NCBI RefSeq assembly: GCF_004216905.1
Contig: NZ_SGXJ01000007.1
Location: forward strand, 1 to 64,000
DNA: 64,000 nt
Direction: 5' to 3'
Source of the DNA: Kribbella sp. VKM Ac-2569
Lineage (GTDB): Bacteria; Actinomycetota; Actinomycetes; Propionibacteriales; Kribbellaceae
Shown: positions 31,563 to 40,189 of the stretch, one piece after another
How the letters are laid out: each line of letters starts with the position of its first letter
Numbering within the stretch: the stretch's first letter is position 1
Made by a program: the position numbers and the translations under genes
The notes under the pieces: model-generated
The model's database searches: none
Told to the model about the DNA's origin: nothing
The model's input: the letters and a program-made list of their open reading frames with translations, nothing else

Positions 31563-32615
31563 GTGACGACAACGTTGACGCACTCCGGTGACGCCCAGGA
31601 CCGACCCGCTCGGTCCACGATGAAGGACGTCGCTCAACTGGCCGGAGTCAGCGTCAAGACGGTCTCGCGGGTGGTGAACGGCGAGCCCGGCGCCTCGGTC
31701 GAGGTCCGTGAGCGGGTGCTGCAGGCAGCAGACAGGCTGGACTATCGGCACAACCTCGGCGCCAGTACCTTGCGGCGGAAGGACTCTCGGTCGGGCATCG
31801 TCGGCGCACTGCTGCAAGACGTCGGCAACAGTTTCTCCGCTGGTCTCCTACGGGCGCTGGAAGACTCCCTGCGCGAGTCGGGTCTGTCCGTTCTGGCGGC
31901 GAGCCTGGACGAGGAGCCGGAGCGGGAGCGTGGAATGGTCGCGGATCTGGTCGCGCGCCGCGCGGACGGTCTGGTGCTGATGCCGGCCTCGCACCGCCAC
32001 GAGTACCTGATCAGCGAGCAGCGCGCCGGGCTACCGCTGGTGTTCGTCGACCGTAGACCGCACGGCGTGGACTGTGACTCGGTAACCGTCGACAACCGGC
32101 GCGGAGCCGCCATGGCCGCCGCTCATCTGATCGCCGGCGGCCATCGTCGGGTCGCGATGCTCAGTGACCTGGAGGAGATCGAGACCGCACAGGAGCGGAC
32201 CGCCGGCTACCGCGCGGCCCTCAAGGAGGCGGGCCTCGAGTTCGATCCGGCGCTTCTGGTTCCCAGCGTCCGCGGGGAGCACGAGGCGTCGACTGTCGTC
32301 ACGGACCTGCTCGCCCTCCCGGATCCGCCGACCGCCTTCCTCACCGGCCGCAACATCCTGACCGTCGGCGCGGTCCGCGCCCTCCGGTCCGCGGGACTGT
32401 CACATCAGGTCGCGCTGGTCGGCTTCGACGACTTCCCGATGGCCGACCTCGTCGAGCCGGCACTGACAGTCATCAGGCAAGACGTCCAACGCATCGGCAC
32501 CGAGGTCGGCCGCCTCCTGCTCGAACGCCTCGCCGGCGACAAGAGCGCCCCGAAGCACCTCGTCCTCGAACCCTCCCTTATCTGCCGAGGAAGCGGCGAG
32601 ATCGCACGGGGTTAG
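31563..32615 (+). CDS. LacI-family transcriptional regulator
   Basis: A 350-residue repressor. Helix-turn-helix: MKDVAQLAGVSVKTVSRVVN; the hinge and sensor follow, with FVDRRPHGVDCDSVTVDNRR and VALVGFDDFPMADLVEPALT. I start at GTG 31563; ATG 31620 at MKDVAQ is an alternative, and both RBSs are weak. A second, imperfect copy of the operator overlaps the start region, suggesting autoregulation. It faces the FrcBCA-like importer. Confidence 0.88.
   Translation: MTTTLTHSGDAQDRPARSTMKDVAQLAGVSVKTVSRVVNGEPGASVEVRERVLQAADRLDYRHNLGASTLRRKDSRSGIVGALLQDVGNSFSAGLLRALEDSLRESGLSVLAASLDEEPERERGMVADLVARRADGLVLMPASHRHEYLISEQRAGLPLVFVDRRPHGVDCDSVTVDNRRGAAMAAAHLIAGGHRRVAMLSDLEEIETAQERTAGYRAALKEAGLEFDPALLVPSVRGEHEASTVVTDLLALPDPPTAFLTGRNILTVGAVRALRSAGLSHQVALVGFDDFPMADLVEPALTVIRQDVQRIGTEVGRLLLERLAGDKSAPKHLVLEPSLICRGSGEIARG
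31566..31581. promoter_or_regulatory. Second, imperfect operator inside the lacI start region
   Basis: ACGACAACGTTGACGC shares CAACGTTGACG with the perfect palindrome and has 6 of 8 positions symmetrical. Its centre is 78 bases from the first. It lies just after the GTG start, where binding would block lacI transcription. Confidence 0.45.
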
Positions 32616-32639
32616 CGGGCTGCGTGGGAGACTCGGTGG

Positions 32640-32969
32640 GTGGCGACGTGGCGGGATGTCGAACGGATCGCCGGGAGTCTTGCCGGTGCGAGGCCCGGCC
32701 GTGCGCATGAAGGGTCGCCGACGGTCGACGTCGGGCGGCATCCGTTCGCCAGGTTGCGGTGGGACGACGCGGGGCGGGAGATCTTGCAGTACTGGAGTCT
32801 CGACCTCGATTCCGCGGACGCACTCGCCGACCGTCGCGACGTCTTCTTCGTCGTGCAACCGTTCAAGGTCAAGGTCTCGATCTGGGCCTGGCTCGACCAG
32901 TTGGACGAGGACGAACTGACCGAGATCCTGACCGACTCCTGGCTGGCCCGCCGCGGCGTCCGGGTCTGA
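32640..32969 (+). CDS. MmcQ/YjbR family protein
   Basis: A 109-residue protein with the YjbR pattern: WRDVERIAGSLAGARPGRAH, FARLRWDDAGREIL, DVFFVVQPFKVKVSIWAWLD, LTEILTDSWLARR. The family has a CyaY-like fold and is usually called DNA-binding, with no firm role. GTG 32640 is the most likely start. It follows lacI by 24 bases and may be cotranscribed. Confidence 0.8.
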   Translation: MATWRDVERIAGSLAGARPGRAHEGSPTVDVGRHPFARLRWDDAGREILQYWSLDLDSADALADRRDVFFVVQPFKVKVSIWAWLDQLDEDELTEILTDSWLARRGVRV

Positions 32970-32975
32970 CACTCG

Positions 32976-33001
32976 CTGCGGATGGGTGAAGCGCCCCATC
33001 C
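32976..33001 (+). terminator. Hairpin terminator after the YjbR gene
   Basis: GCGGATGGG (32976-32984) pairs perfectly with CCCATCCGC (32993-33001) around an 8-base loop, seven bases after the stop codon. No T-run. Confidence 0.5.
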
Positions 33002-33024
33002 GCTGATGCCTCCGCTCCGAATGC

Positions 33025-33047
33025 CCACCGGGCGCTTGATGCGCCCG
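33025..33047 (+). other. Stem-loop ahead of the small Tat protein gene
   Basis: ACCGGGCGC TTGAT GCGCCCGGT is a perfect 9-bp stem with a five-base loop, ending 23 bases before the start codon at 33071. It could be a second terminator or a leader structure near the ribosome site. Confidence 0.45.
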
Positions 33048-33070
33048 GTAGCAGACGGAGAGGAACAGTC

Positions 33071-33346
33071 ATGAGTGACGCAACACGCCGGGGTTTCCTG
33101 GTGGTAGCGGGCGCCGGTACGGCGGCCGCGGTCGGCGCGGTCGCGGTGCCGAAGGTCTTCGGCGACCGGTCGACGGAGCCCGCGAACCCGCCGCTGACGG
33201 CGGCGGACCTGGGGAACGCGGAGTCGTACATCGTCCACGTGAAGGACGTGCGCACCGGCCGGATGGCGATCCTGGTCGGCGATCGCGAGGTGCTGGTGAC
33301 GGACCGCGAGCTCGCCGCGCGGATCGCGGGTGTGACCACCCCCTGA
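33071..33346 (+). CDS. Small Tat-exported protein of unknown function
   Basis: A 91-residue protein beginning MSDATRRGFLVVAGAGTAAA, a twin-arginine signal. The mature part of about 55 residues (ESYIVHVKDVRTGRMAILVG, DREVLVTDRELAARIAG) has the look of a small beta-rich domain. A GGAGAGGAA site precedes the ATG. It lies 38 bases before the DUF4331 gene and probably works with it outside the cell. I do not recognise a family. Confidence 0.7.
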   Translation: MSDATRRGFLVVAGAGTAAAVGAVAVPKVFGDRSTEPANPPLTAADLGNAESYIVHVKDVRTGRMAILVGDREVLVTDRELAARIAGVTTP

Positions 33347-33384
33347 CCGCCATCCCACTTTCACCGTTTTCTTGGAGGAGATTC

Positions 33385-34762
33385 ATGTCTTCGCACCGCG
33401 AGGCGCCCGAGATCTCGAAGGACCCGGTCGCCGACAACACCGATGTCTATGCCTTCGTCAGCCCTGACAAGCCGGACACCGTCACCTTGATCGCCAACTT
33501 CATCCCGTTCCAGAACCCGTACGGCGGGCCCGAACTTCTACGAGTTCGGCGACGACGTGCTCTACCAGATCCACATCTCGAACAGCGGGACCGGCAAGGC
33601 CGACATCTCGTACCAGTTCCGGTTCCGGGCCGAGATCCGCAACAAGAAGACCTTCCTGTACAACACCGGGCCGATCACCTCGATCAAGGACCCGACGTGG
33701 AACCGGCCGCAGTACTACTCGGTCACCCGGGTGGAGCACGGCCGGTCCCGGATCCTGGCCCGCAACCTGGCCGCACCGCCGGTCAACGTCGGGATCCGCA
33801 GTACGCCGAACTACGCCAAGCTGGCCCGCCAGGCCATCCACACGATCGGCACGAACCGCAAGGTGTTCGCCGGCCAGCGCGCGGACGGGTTCTTCGCCGA
33901 CCTCGGCAGCATCTTCGACCTCGGTACGCTGCGCCCGTTCCAGATGGCGCACCTGATCCCGTCCGCCGCGGCGATGGGCGTCAACGGGCTGCAGGGCTCC
34001 AACGTGCACACGATCGCGCTGCAGGTGCCGATCCGCGACCTCACCCGCGACGGCAAGCGGCCGACCGACGTGATGGATCCGAAGTCGGTGATCGGCGTCT
34101 ACGCGTCGGCGAGCCGACAGTCGTCCAAGATCCTCGACGACGCGCTCGGGATCCCGGTCTGGCACGGCCCGCACAAGCAGGTGTCGCGGCTGGGGAACCC
34201 GTTGTTCAACGAGGTCATCGTGCCGATGGCCGACAAGGACAAGTGGAACGTGCTGCCTCCGCACGGGGACGAGCGGTTCGCGCAGTACGTGACGAAGCCT
34301 GAGTTGGCCGGGTTGCTGCCGGTCCTGTACCCGGGCGTGTTCCCGAACCTCGCGGCGTACAAGAAACCGCGGGCCGACCTGGCGGCGATTCTGCTGACCG
34401 GGATCCCGAAGGGCGTCGTACCCGGGTTCCAGAACTACACCGGCCCGGTTCAGGCCGACCTGTTGCGGCTCAACGTCGCTGTACGGCCGTCGAAGTCGCC
34501 GAACCCGCTCGGCCTGGTGGCCGGCGACGCGGCCGGATTCCCGAACGGCCGCCGGGTCTTCGACGACGTGGTCACCGTCGAGCTGCGCGCGGTCGCCGGG
34601 CTCACGATTCCGCTGGTGGATCCGTCGTTCAAGCCCGACGACGCGACCGCGGCGATCAAGGACGGTACGTCGAACACGAACGCCGACTACCTGACCTGGT
34701 TCCCGTACCTGGGCACGCCGGCAGGCGGGTACCAGTCCAAGCCCGGACGGCCGGCAGCATGA
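33385..34762 (+). pseudogene. DUF4331 protein gene with a one-base frameshift
   Basis: The start MSSHREAPEISKDPVADNTD and the following VYAFVSPDKPDTVTLIANF are the DUF4331 N-terminus. After NPYGGP the frame fails. Removing one C from the CCC at 33529-33531 restores NPYGGPNFYEFGDDVLYQIH and the rest of the family sequence to the stop at 34762, giving about 458 residues. So it is either a recent pseudogene or a sequence error at a GGGCCC run. DUF4331 proteins are secreted or periplasmic and poorly characterised. The stop overlaps the next start (ATGA). Confidence 0.85.
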
Positions 34763-35106
34763 GTGCGAACCAGGTAGAGAATCCGCATGCAGGCAAGGGG
34801 TCGTCGGTGTTGCTGGACATCGGCGGGGACGTCGGGGCGATCGTCGTCGAGCTGCCGGCCGCGCTCGAGGGAGAGGAGATCGAGCTGCGCGGAATACACC
34901 ACCACGTCGGACACGGGCACTTGCCGCATGTCGCCGTGGTGCCGCGGCCGGCGCCGGACGGTCAGGTGATCCATTCGGCGGTGTTCTTCGAGGTACCGCA
35001 GGGCAGCTACGAGCTGTACGTCCGCCCGTCGGGACAGGTGCAGCTGACCGTCGAAGTCACTGGTGGTGCGGTCACTCACGCGAAGTGGTCAGGGCCAGAG
35101 GGCTAG
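34759..35106 (+). CDS. Small protein of unknown function linked to DUF4331
   Basis: A 115-residue soluble protein without signal peptide. It reads as beta-rich: VLLDIGGDVGAIVVELPAAL, IELRGIHHHVGHGHLPHVAV, VFFEVPQGSYELYVRPSGQV. The HHHVGHGHLPH stretch is histidine-dense and could bind a metal. Its ATG overlaps the DUF4331 stop by four bases, so it is part of that operon. Its 3' end overlaps the convergent idonate dehydrogenase gene by 18 bases. Family not recognised. Confidence 0.65.
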   Translation: MSANQVENPHAGKGSSVLLDIGGDVGAIVVELPAALEGEEIELRGIHHHVGHGHLPHVAVVPRPAPDGQVIHSAVFFEVPQGSYELYVRPSGQVQLTVEVTGGAVTHAKWSGPEG

Positions 35107-36099
35107 GAGGACCTTGCCTGAGAGGTTGGAGTTGGCGGCGGTAGTGAAGGCGTCGACTGCTTGGTCCGCCGGGTACTCGTGGGTGATGACTTGGTCGAGG
35201 GCGGGGTTCGTCGCGAGGAGCTGGATTGCCTCGTCGATCTCGTTGTTGAAGCGCAGGGTGCCGCGGAGTTGGAGTTCGCGGGCGACCAGGGGAGCGAGGT
35301 TCACGCCGCGCGGCTCGTCGGCGGGGATGCCGACGAGTACGACGGTGCCCGCGCGGCGGGTCGCGGTGAGCGCGGCGCTGATCGCGGCCGGTACGGCGGT
35401 GCACTCGAGGACGACGTCGAAGTATCCCGCTGGGATCTCGTCCGTGCCGACTTGGAGCGTGCCGTGTACTCCGAGGTCCCGGGCCCGCTGCAATGGGCCC
35501 GGGAGTACGTCGGTCGTCACCACCTCGGCCGCACCGGCGGACAGTGCGGCCGACGCCGTGAGCAGGCCGATCGCTCCCGAGCCGGAGACGAGCACCCGCT
35601 TGTCCTTGACGCCGCCGGCGATGGCGATGGCATGCAGAGCGACGGCCAGTGGCTCGGCCAGGACGGCACGGCGAAGGGGCAGTGACGCAGGCAGGGTCCG
35701 CACCATGTGATTGCCGACGACAACGAATTCGCTCATGCCGCCCTGGGTGTGCGGCCAAGTGGAGGCGCTGCCGAGGTAGGCGCCGTTCGGCCACAGGTGC
35801 GGACGGTCCTCGATCCCGGGCTCCGGGGTCCCGAAGGTGGCCGGGTGGATAGTGACCGGCGTTCCGGGTGCGAGTTCGCCGGACGGGTCGAGGTCGACGG
35901 TGCCCGACAGTTCGTGACCGGGCACCAGCGGCTCGCGAACGACGTACGAGCCGTTCGCGCCCTCGTGGTAGTAGTGCAGGTCGGATCCGCAGATCCCGCC
36001 GTACGCCATCCGGAGGCGAACCTGGCCGGCCTGCGGCTCCGGGGTCGGCAGCTCGGTCTCGACGAGGTCGAGCTTGCTCCGGATGACGATCGCCTTCAT
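35089..36099 (-). CDS. L-idonate 5-dehydrogenase-like zinc alcohol dehydrogenase
   Basis: A 336-residue MDR enzyme. Catalytic zinc ligands are in YGGICGSDLHYYHEG and VPGHELSG; the NAD loop is VLVSGSGAIGLLTASAAL. The segment AYLGSASTWPHTQGG matches L-idonate dehydrogenases. The four-cysteine structural zinc lobe is missing (that region reads HPATFGTPEPGIEDRPHLWP). It would interconvert L-idonate and 5-ketogluconate, or oxidise another sugar acid. Last gene of the lacI-led operon, nine bases after the transporter gene. Confidence 0.8.
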   Translation of the reverse strand: MKAIVIRSKLDLVETELPTPEPQAGQVRLRMAYGGICGSDLHYYHEGANGSYVVREPLVPGHELSGTVDLDPSGELAPGTPVTIHPATFGTPEPGIEDRPHLWPNGAYLGSASTWPHTQGGMSEFVVVGNHMVRTLPASLPLRRAVLAEPLAVALHAIAIAGGVKDKRVLVSGSGAIGLLTASAALSAGAAEVVTTDVLPGPLQRARDLGVHGTLQVGTDEIPAGYFDVVLECTAVPAAISAALTATRRAGTVVLVGIPADEPRGVNLAPLVARELQLRGTLRFNNEIDEAIQLLATNPALDQVITHEYPADQAVDAFTTAANSNLSGKVLLALWP

Positions 36100-36108
36100 A
36101 GTTCTCCT

Positions 36109-37476
36109 TCAGGCCGTGGCGGTAGCGGGCGAGGTCGCGGGCTGCAGATCCTGTACGCGGTCGGTGGCGTTCTCCGGGGCGAGCAGGTCGCGGTCCCGGG
36201 TCTCCGGGGCGAACAATGCCGCGCCGAAGGTGATCGCCATCGCGACGGTCATGTAGATCGCAACCGGTACCCAGGAGTCGAACGCGTTCATCAGTGCGAC
36301 CGCGATGAGCGGTGCGAAGCCACCACCGAGTACGGCGGCGAACTCGCGGCCGAGCGTGACACCGGCGTACCGGTAGCGGCTGCCGAACAGCTCCGGGAAG
36401 TAGCTCATCGTCACTGCCACGCCGCCCTGGCAGGCGAACACGAAGCCGACGATCATGGCCAGGTAGATGACCGTGAGGTTTCCGGTGCTCAAGGCAACGA
36501 AGGTCGGGAACGGCAGGAGCAGCAGTAGCCCGGCGATGCCGAGGAACACGGATCGCCGCCCGAACAGGTCGGACAGGTAGCCGAGCACGACCGCGCCGAT
36601 TCCTCCGAAGATCGCTCCCACCAGCAGGATCTCCGGCACGGTCTGCGCGTCGATCTTCACGGTTCCCTTGAGATAGGAGGCCATGAACACCTGGTAGGTG
36701 TACGACTGCACGCTCAGTCCGACGGTCATCAAGGTGACCAGGGCAACGGCCTTCTTGCCGTTCCGGAACACCTCACGGACCGGCGCGGCAGCCGCGGTGC
36801 GCTCGGCCTTGATCTCCGCGAACACCGGCGTCTCCTTGAGCTTCCGCCGCAGGATGTACGCCGCGATCGTGACGAACGCGCTGCTCAGGAACACCAGCCG
36901 CCAGCCCCACGACATCAACTGGTCGTCAGGGAGTAGCTGCACCAACGCCCACGCCCCGGCGCCGAGCGCCGTACCGGCAGCTGCCCCGGTCATGATCAAC
37001 GCCGCCAGCCGCCCGCGCTTGCCGCGCACAGCCGTCTCGGTCAGCAGAGTGGCGCCGCCGGACTGCTCCGCGCCGGCGCCGAAGCCCTGCAGGAACCGGC
37101 TCAGCACGAGCAAGATGGGTGCCCAGACGCCGACGGATTCGTATGTCGGCAGTACGCCGATCGCCATCGTCGCGACGCCCATCAGGGTCAACGTGGCCAC
37201 CAGGATCCACTTGCGCCCGAGGCGATCGCCGTACCGCGAGAAGAAGAGCCCGCCGAGCGGACGGGCGCAGAAGCCGACCGCGTAGGCGCTGAAGCTGGCG
37301 AGCAGGCCGGCCGTCGCGGAGATGTTGGGGAAGAACAGATGACTGAAGACCAGCGCCGACGCGGTCCCGTAGATGACGAAGTCGTACTGCTCGAGCGCGG
37401 TGCCGATCAGGCCCGCGAGCGCGGCCCGGCGGACCTCCTGCCGGGGCGGCTCGGGTGTCGAGGGGTTCGGTTCCAT
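36109..37476 (-). CDS. MFS transporter, metabolite:H+ symporter type
   Basis: A 455-residue, 12-segment transporter. The first segment reads LIGTALEQYDFVIYGTASAL; the loop LGGLFFSRYGDRLGRKWILV and LSRFLQGFGAGAEQSGGATL are typical of MHS-family sugar-acid and dicarboxylate symporters. ATG 37476 lies 19 bases after the dehydrogenase stop. It likely imports the uronate or aldonate used by the operon's enzymes. Confidence 0.85.
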   Translation of the reverse strand: MEPNPSTPEPPRQEVRRAALAGLIGTALEQYDFVIYGTASALVFSHLFFPNISATAGLLASFSAYAVGFCARPLGGLFFSRYGDRLGRKWILVATLTLMGVATMAIGVLPTYESVGVWAPILLVLSRFLQGFGAGAEQSGGATLLTETAVRGKRGRLAALIMTGAAAGTALGAGAWALVQLLPDDQLMSWGWRLVFLSSAFVTIAAYILRRKLKETPVFAEIKAERTAAAAPVREVFRNGKKAVALVTLMTVGLSVQSYTYQVFMASYLKGTVKIDAQTVPEILLVGAIFGGIGAVVLGYLSDLFGRRSVFLGIAGLLLLLPFPTFVALSTGNLTVIYLAMIVGFVFACQGGVAVTMSYFPELFGSRYRYAGVTLGREFAAVLGGGFAPLIAVALMNAFDSWVPVAIYMTVAMAITFGAALFAPETRDRDLLAPENATDRVQDLQPATSPATATA

Positions 37477-37495
37477 GGCGGATTCCTTCGGGGTC

Positions 37496-38965
37496 TCAGG
37501 CCGCGGGGGAGGCGTGCGGCCGGGACGTTCGGGAGCGTGCGGCCTCACGGGCCGCGGCGCGGACGCCGTCACGGGTGATGACGGCGACGTAGTCGCTGAC
37601 GCGCCGGGCAAAGTCATTGCTCTCGGCAAGTTCTGTGGAGAACACCTGGCCGATCGCCGACCGGACCAGGTCCTCGGTACTGCGGGAGTGCGCCGCGAGC
37701 GCCCCGAGCCGCTCGCGGGCCGGGTCGACCATGGCCCGCGCGTGCGGACCCGGATCGAACCCGGACAGGGGTACGACGCAACACAGCCAGGCGGCGCACG
37801 TCAGCGCGAGATGCTCCGGCATCACGCCCTGACGCAGGAGCTCCAGCGCCGGCGAAGGGATGCGCTGTGGCAGCTTGACAGATCCGTCGCTGCCGACCTG
37901 CTGGGTCCGGTGACCGAGCGCGTCGTTGGACCACCGCTCGAACAGTGACGCGATGTACGCGTCGATGTCGAATTCACGCGGCAGCGCGACCGTCGGCAGG
38001 TACTCGTCCTCTAGGACGGCCCGGGCCGCGGACTCGATGAAGCCGGTGGCGCGCGCCTCGGGGATGGTCGCGTGCCCGTCGAGCGCACCGAGGTACGCGA
38101 TCAGCGAGTGCGTGCCGTTCAGCAGCCGGAGTTTCAGCAGCTCGTAGGCCTCGACCTCGTCGGAGAAGACCGCGCCGCCCGGCTCCCACGCCGGTCGCCC
38201 GGCGGCGAAGCGGTCCTCCATGACCCACATCGTGAACGGCTCGGCCGGCACCGGGCTGAGGTCGTGCACGCCCAGCAGTTCGTACGCCGCCGCACGGTAG
38301 GCGTCCGTCGTCGCCGGGACGATGCGGTCGACCATGGAGTTCGGGAACGCGACGTTCTCCGCGACCCAGCTCTCGGCCTTGCTGCCCTGCAGGAACTCGA
38401 GCACCAAACGCCGGGTCTGTGTCCCGTTCGACTGCATGTTGTCGCAGTTCAGGACGGTGATCGGAGCGCCGTGCGTCTCGGCCCGGCGTTCCAGGGCCCG
38501 CGCGATCTGCCCGATGACTGTGCTCGGTGTTGTGCCGGCGAGGTCCGCCACGATGCCGGGATGATCCAGCGCGAGCCGGTGCGTGCTCGGGTCCATGCAG
38601 TAGCCGTGCTCGGTCACCGTCATCGAGACGATGCGGGTGTCCTCGGCCGCGATCGCGTCGACCACCGCGGCAGGGTTGCTCGCGGCAACGATCGCGCCGG
38701 TGTGGACACCCGGCACGCTGATAGAGGAACCTCCGGGTGACAGTTCGAGCACCGAGTAGAGACCGTCCTGGCTGTTCATCGCGTCCGCAACAGCCGCCGA
38801 GCGGCTCGCGACGCCGAGGATGCCCCAGCCGTCGCCGGCCTGTGCGGTGTAGACGGCTTGGTGGGCCCGATGGAAGTTGCCGAGGCCGAGATGCACGATG
38901 CCGGTGCTGGTCGGCCGGGCGGTCAGCAGGTGCCTGGAAACCGAGGCGCGGTTCAAGGCGCTCAC
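37496..38965 (-). CDS. Mannitol dehydrogenase family protein, fructuronate reductase-like
   Basis: A 489-residue long-chain polyol/uronate dehydrogenase. The N-terminal NAD segment is GIVHLGLGNFHRAHQAVYTA, and the catalytic motif K-x4-N-x2-H appears in KLRLLNGTHSLIAYLG. Other family marks are TVTEHGYC and VLNCDNMQSNGTQTRR. With mannonate dehydratase next door, reduction of D-fructuronate to D-mannonate is the likely job; mannitol oxidation is the alternative. It starts at GTG 38965, overlapping the previous stop by four bases. Confidence 0.82.
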   Translation of the reverse strand: MSALNRASVSRHLLTARPTSTGIVHLGLGNFHRAHQAVYTAQAGDGWGILGVASRSAAVADAMNSQDGLYSVLELSPGGSSISVPGVHTGAIVAASNPAAVVDAIAAEDTRIVSMTVTEHGYCMDPSTHRLALDHPGIVADLAGTTPSTVIGQIARALERRAETHGAPITVLNCDNMQSNGTQTRRLVLEFLQGSKAESWVAENVAFPNSMVDRIVPATTDAYRAAAYELLGVHDLSPVPAEPFTMWVMEDRFAAGRPAWEPGGAVFSDEVEAYELLKLRLLNGTHSLIAYLGALDGHATIPEARATGFIESAARAVLEDEYLPTVALPREFDIDAYIASLFERWSNDALGHRTQQVGSDGSVKLPQRIPSPALELLRQGVMPEHLALTCAAWLCCVVPLSGFDPGPHARAMVDPARERLGALAAHSRSTEDLVRSAIGQVFSTELAESNDFARRVSDYVAVITRDGVRAAAREAARSRTSRPHASPAA

Positions 38966-40179
38966 CAGTCGGTCACTGAGCCGTCGAGGCGGCGCGCGAC
39001 GGGCAGATAGGCGGGTTCGTACGGGAACTTCGCGGCCAGCGCCTCGTCGACCTCGACCCCGAGGCCGGGCGCTTCGCCCGGGTGCAGGTAGCCGTCACTG
39101 AACGACCAGGCGTGCGGGAATACCTCGTGCGCAAGAGCGTCGTACCCCATGTACTCCTGGATGCCGAAGTTGTGCGTCGACAGCCCGAGGTGGACGCTCG
39201 CGCCGAACGAGACCGGGGAGACGTCGGACGGTCCGTGCGGCGCCGCCTTCACCTGGTACACGGCGGCGAGCGCGAAGATCGAGCGCAGGTGGCTGATCCC
39301 GCCGGCATGCGCGACCGCGACCCGGATGTAGTCGATCAGCTGCCCGGTGATCAGGTCCTTGCAGTCGTAGATCGAGTTGAAGACCTCGCCGATCGCGAGC
39401 GGAGTCGTGGTGTGCTGCCGCACCAGACGCAGCGCCTCCTGGTTCTCCGCCGGGGTGACGTCCTCGAGCCAGAACAGGTCCGCGGGTTCGAGTGCCTTGC
39501 CGAGCCGCGCGGCCTGCTGCGGCGTCAGCCGGTGATGGGCGTCGTGCAGCAACGCCAGCTCGGGGCCGACGTGCTCCCTCACCTTTGTCAGAACGGTGGG
39601 AACGTGACGCAGATAGGCATCCGTGTCCCACGACTCGACCACCGGAGCGGCACCACGCTTAGCGGGCTCGTAGCCAGCGGCCTCGCGATGCACGCCGTAC
39701 ACGGTCTCCAGGCCCGGTACGCCGGATTGCGCGCGGACCGCCCGGAATCCGTCTTCGCGGCGCGCGTCGACCTCGTCGAGCAGCTCGGGCAGCTCCCAGG
39801 CCGAGGCGTGCGTGTAGGCGAGGACGCGGTCGCGGACCGCGCCGCCGAGCAGCTGGTAGACCGGCATCCCAGCGGTCTTGCCCTTGATGTCCCAGAGGGC
39901 GAGGTCGACCGCGCTGATCGCGGCCATCGTGATCGGCCCGCGGCGCCAGTACGCCCCGCGATAGAGGTACTGCCAGGTGTCCTCGATCCGCGCCGGGTCG
40001 AGTCCGGTGAGCAACGGTCCGACGTGGTCGCGCAGGTAGCTCGCGACGGCGAGCTCGCGGCCGTTGACGGTGGCGTCGCCGTACCCGACAAGGCCGTCGG
40101 CGGTCTGCAGTTTGAGGGTGACGTAGTTGCGGCCGGGGCTGGTGAGGATGACCTCGGCGGCGATGATGCGATCGGTCAT
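38962..40179 (-). CDS. D-mannonate dehydratase family enzyme (ManD/RspA, enolase superfamily)
   Basis: A 405-residue enolase-superfamily enzyme. Metal ligands are the D in LLHDAHHRLTP, the E in FWLEDVTPAEN and the E in IGEVFNSIYDCKDLI. APHGPSDVSPV and GIQEYMG complete the site. The ManD/RspA mark RAQSGVPGLETVYGV is present. The reaction is dehydration of D-mannonate to 2-keto-3-deoxygluconate; some homologues act weakly or on D-gluconate. It lies between the hydroxyacid dehydrogenase and the fructuronate-reductase-like gene. Confidence 0.85.
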   Translation of the reverse strand: MTDRIIAAEVILTSPGRNYVTLKLQTADGLVGYGDATVNGRELAVASYLRDHVGPLLTGLDPARIEDTWQYLYRGAYWRRGPITMAAISAVDLALWDIKGKTAGMPVYQLLGGAVRDRVLAYTHASAWELPELLDEVDARREDGFRAVRAQSGVPGLETVYGVHREAAGYEPAKRGAAPVVESWDTDAYLRHVPTVLTKVREHVGPELALLHDAHHRLTPQQAARLGKALEPADLFWLEDVTPAENQEALRLVRQHTTTPLAIGEVFNSIYDCKDLITGQLIDYIRVAVAHAGGISHLRSIFALAAVYQVKAAPHGPSDVSPVSFGASVHLGLSTHNFGIQEYMGYDALAHEVFPHAWSFSDGYLHPGEAPGLGVEVDEALAAKFPYEPAYLPVARRLDGSVTDW

Positions 40180-40189
40180 AGCGGTGCCT

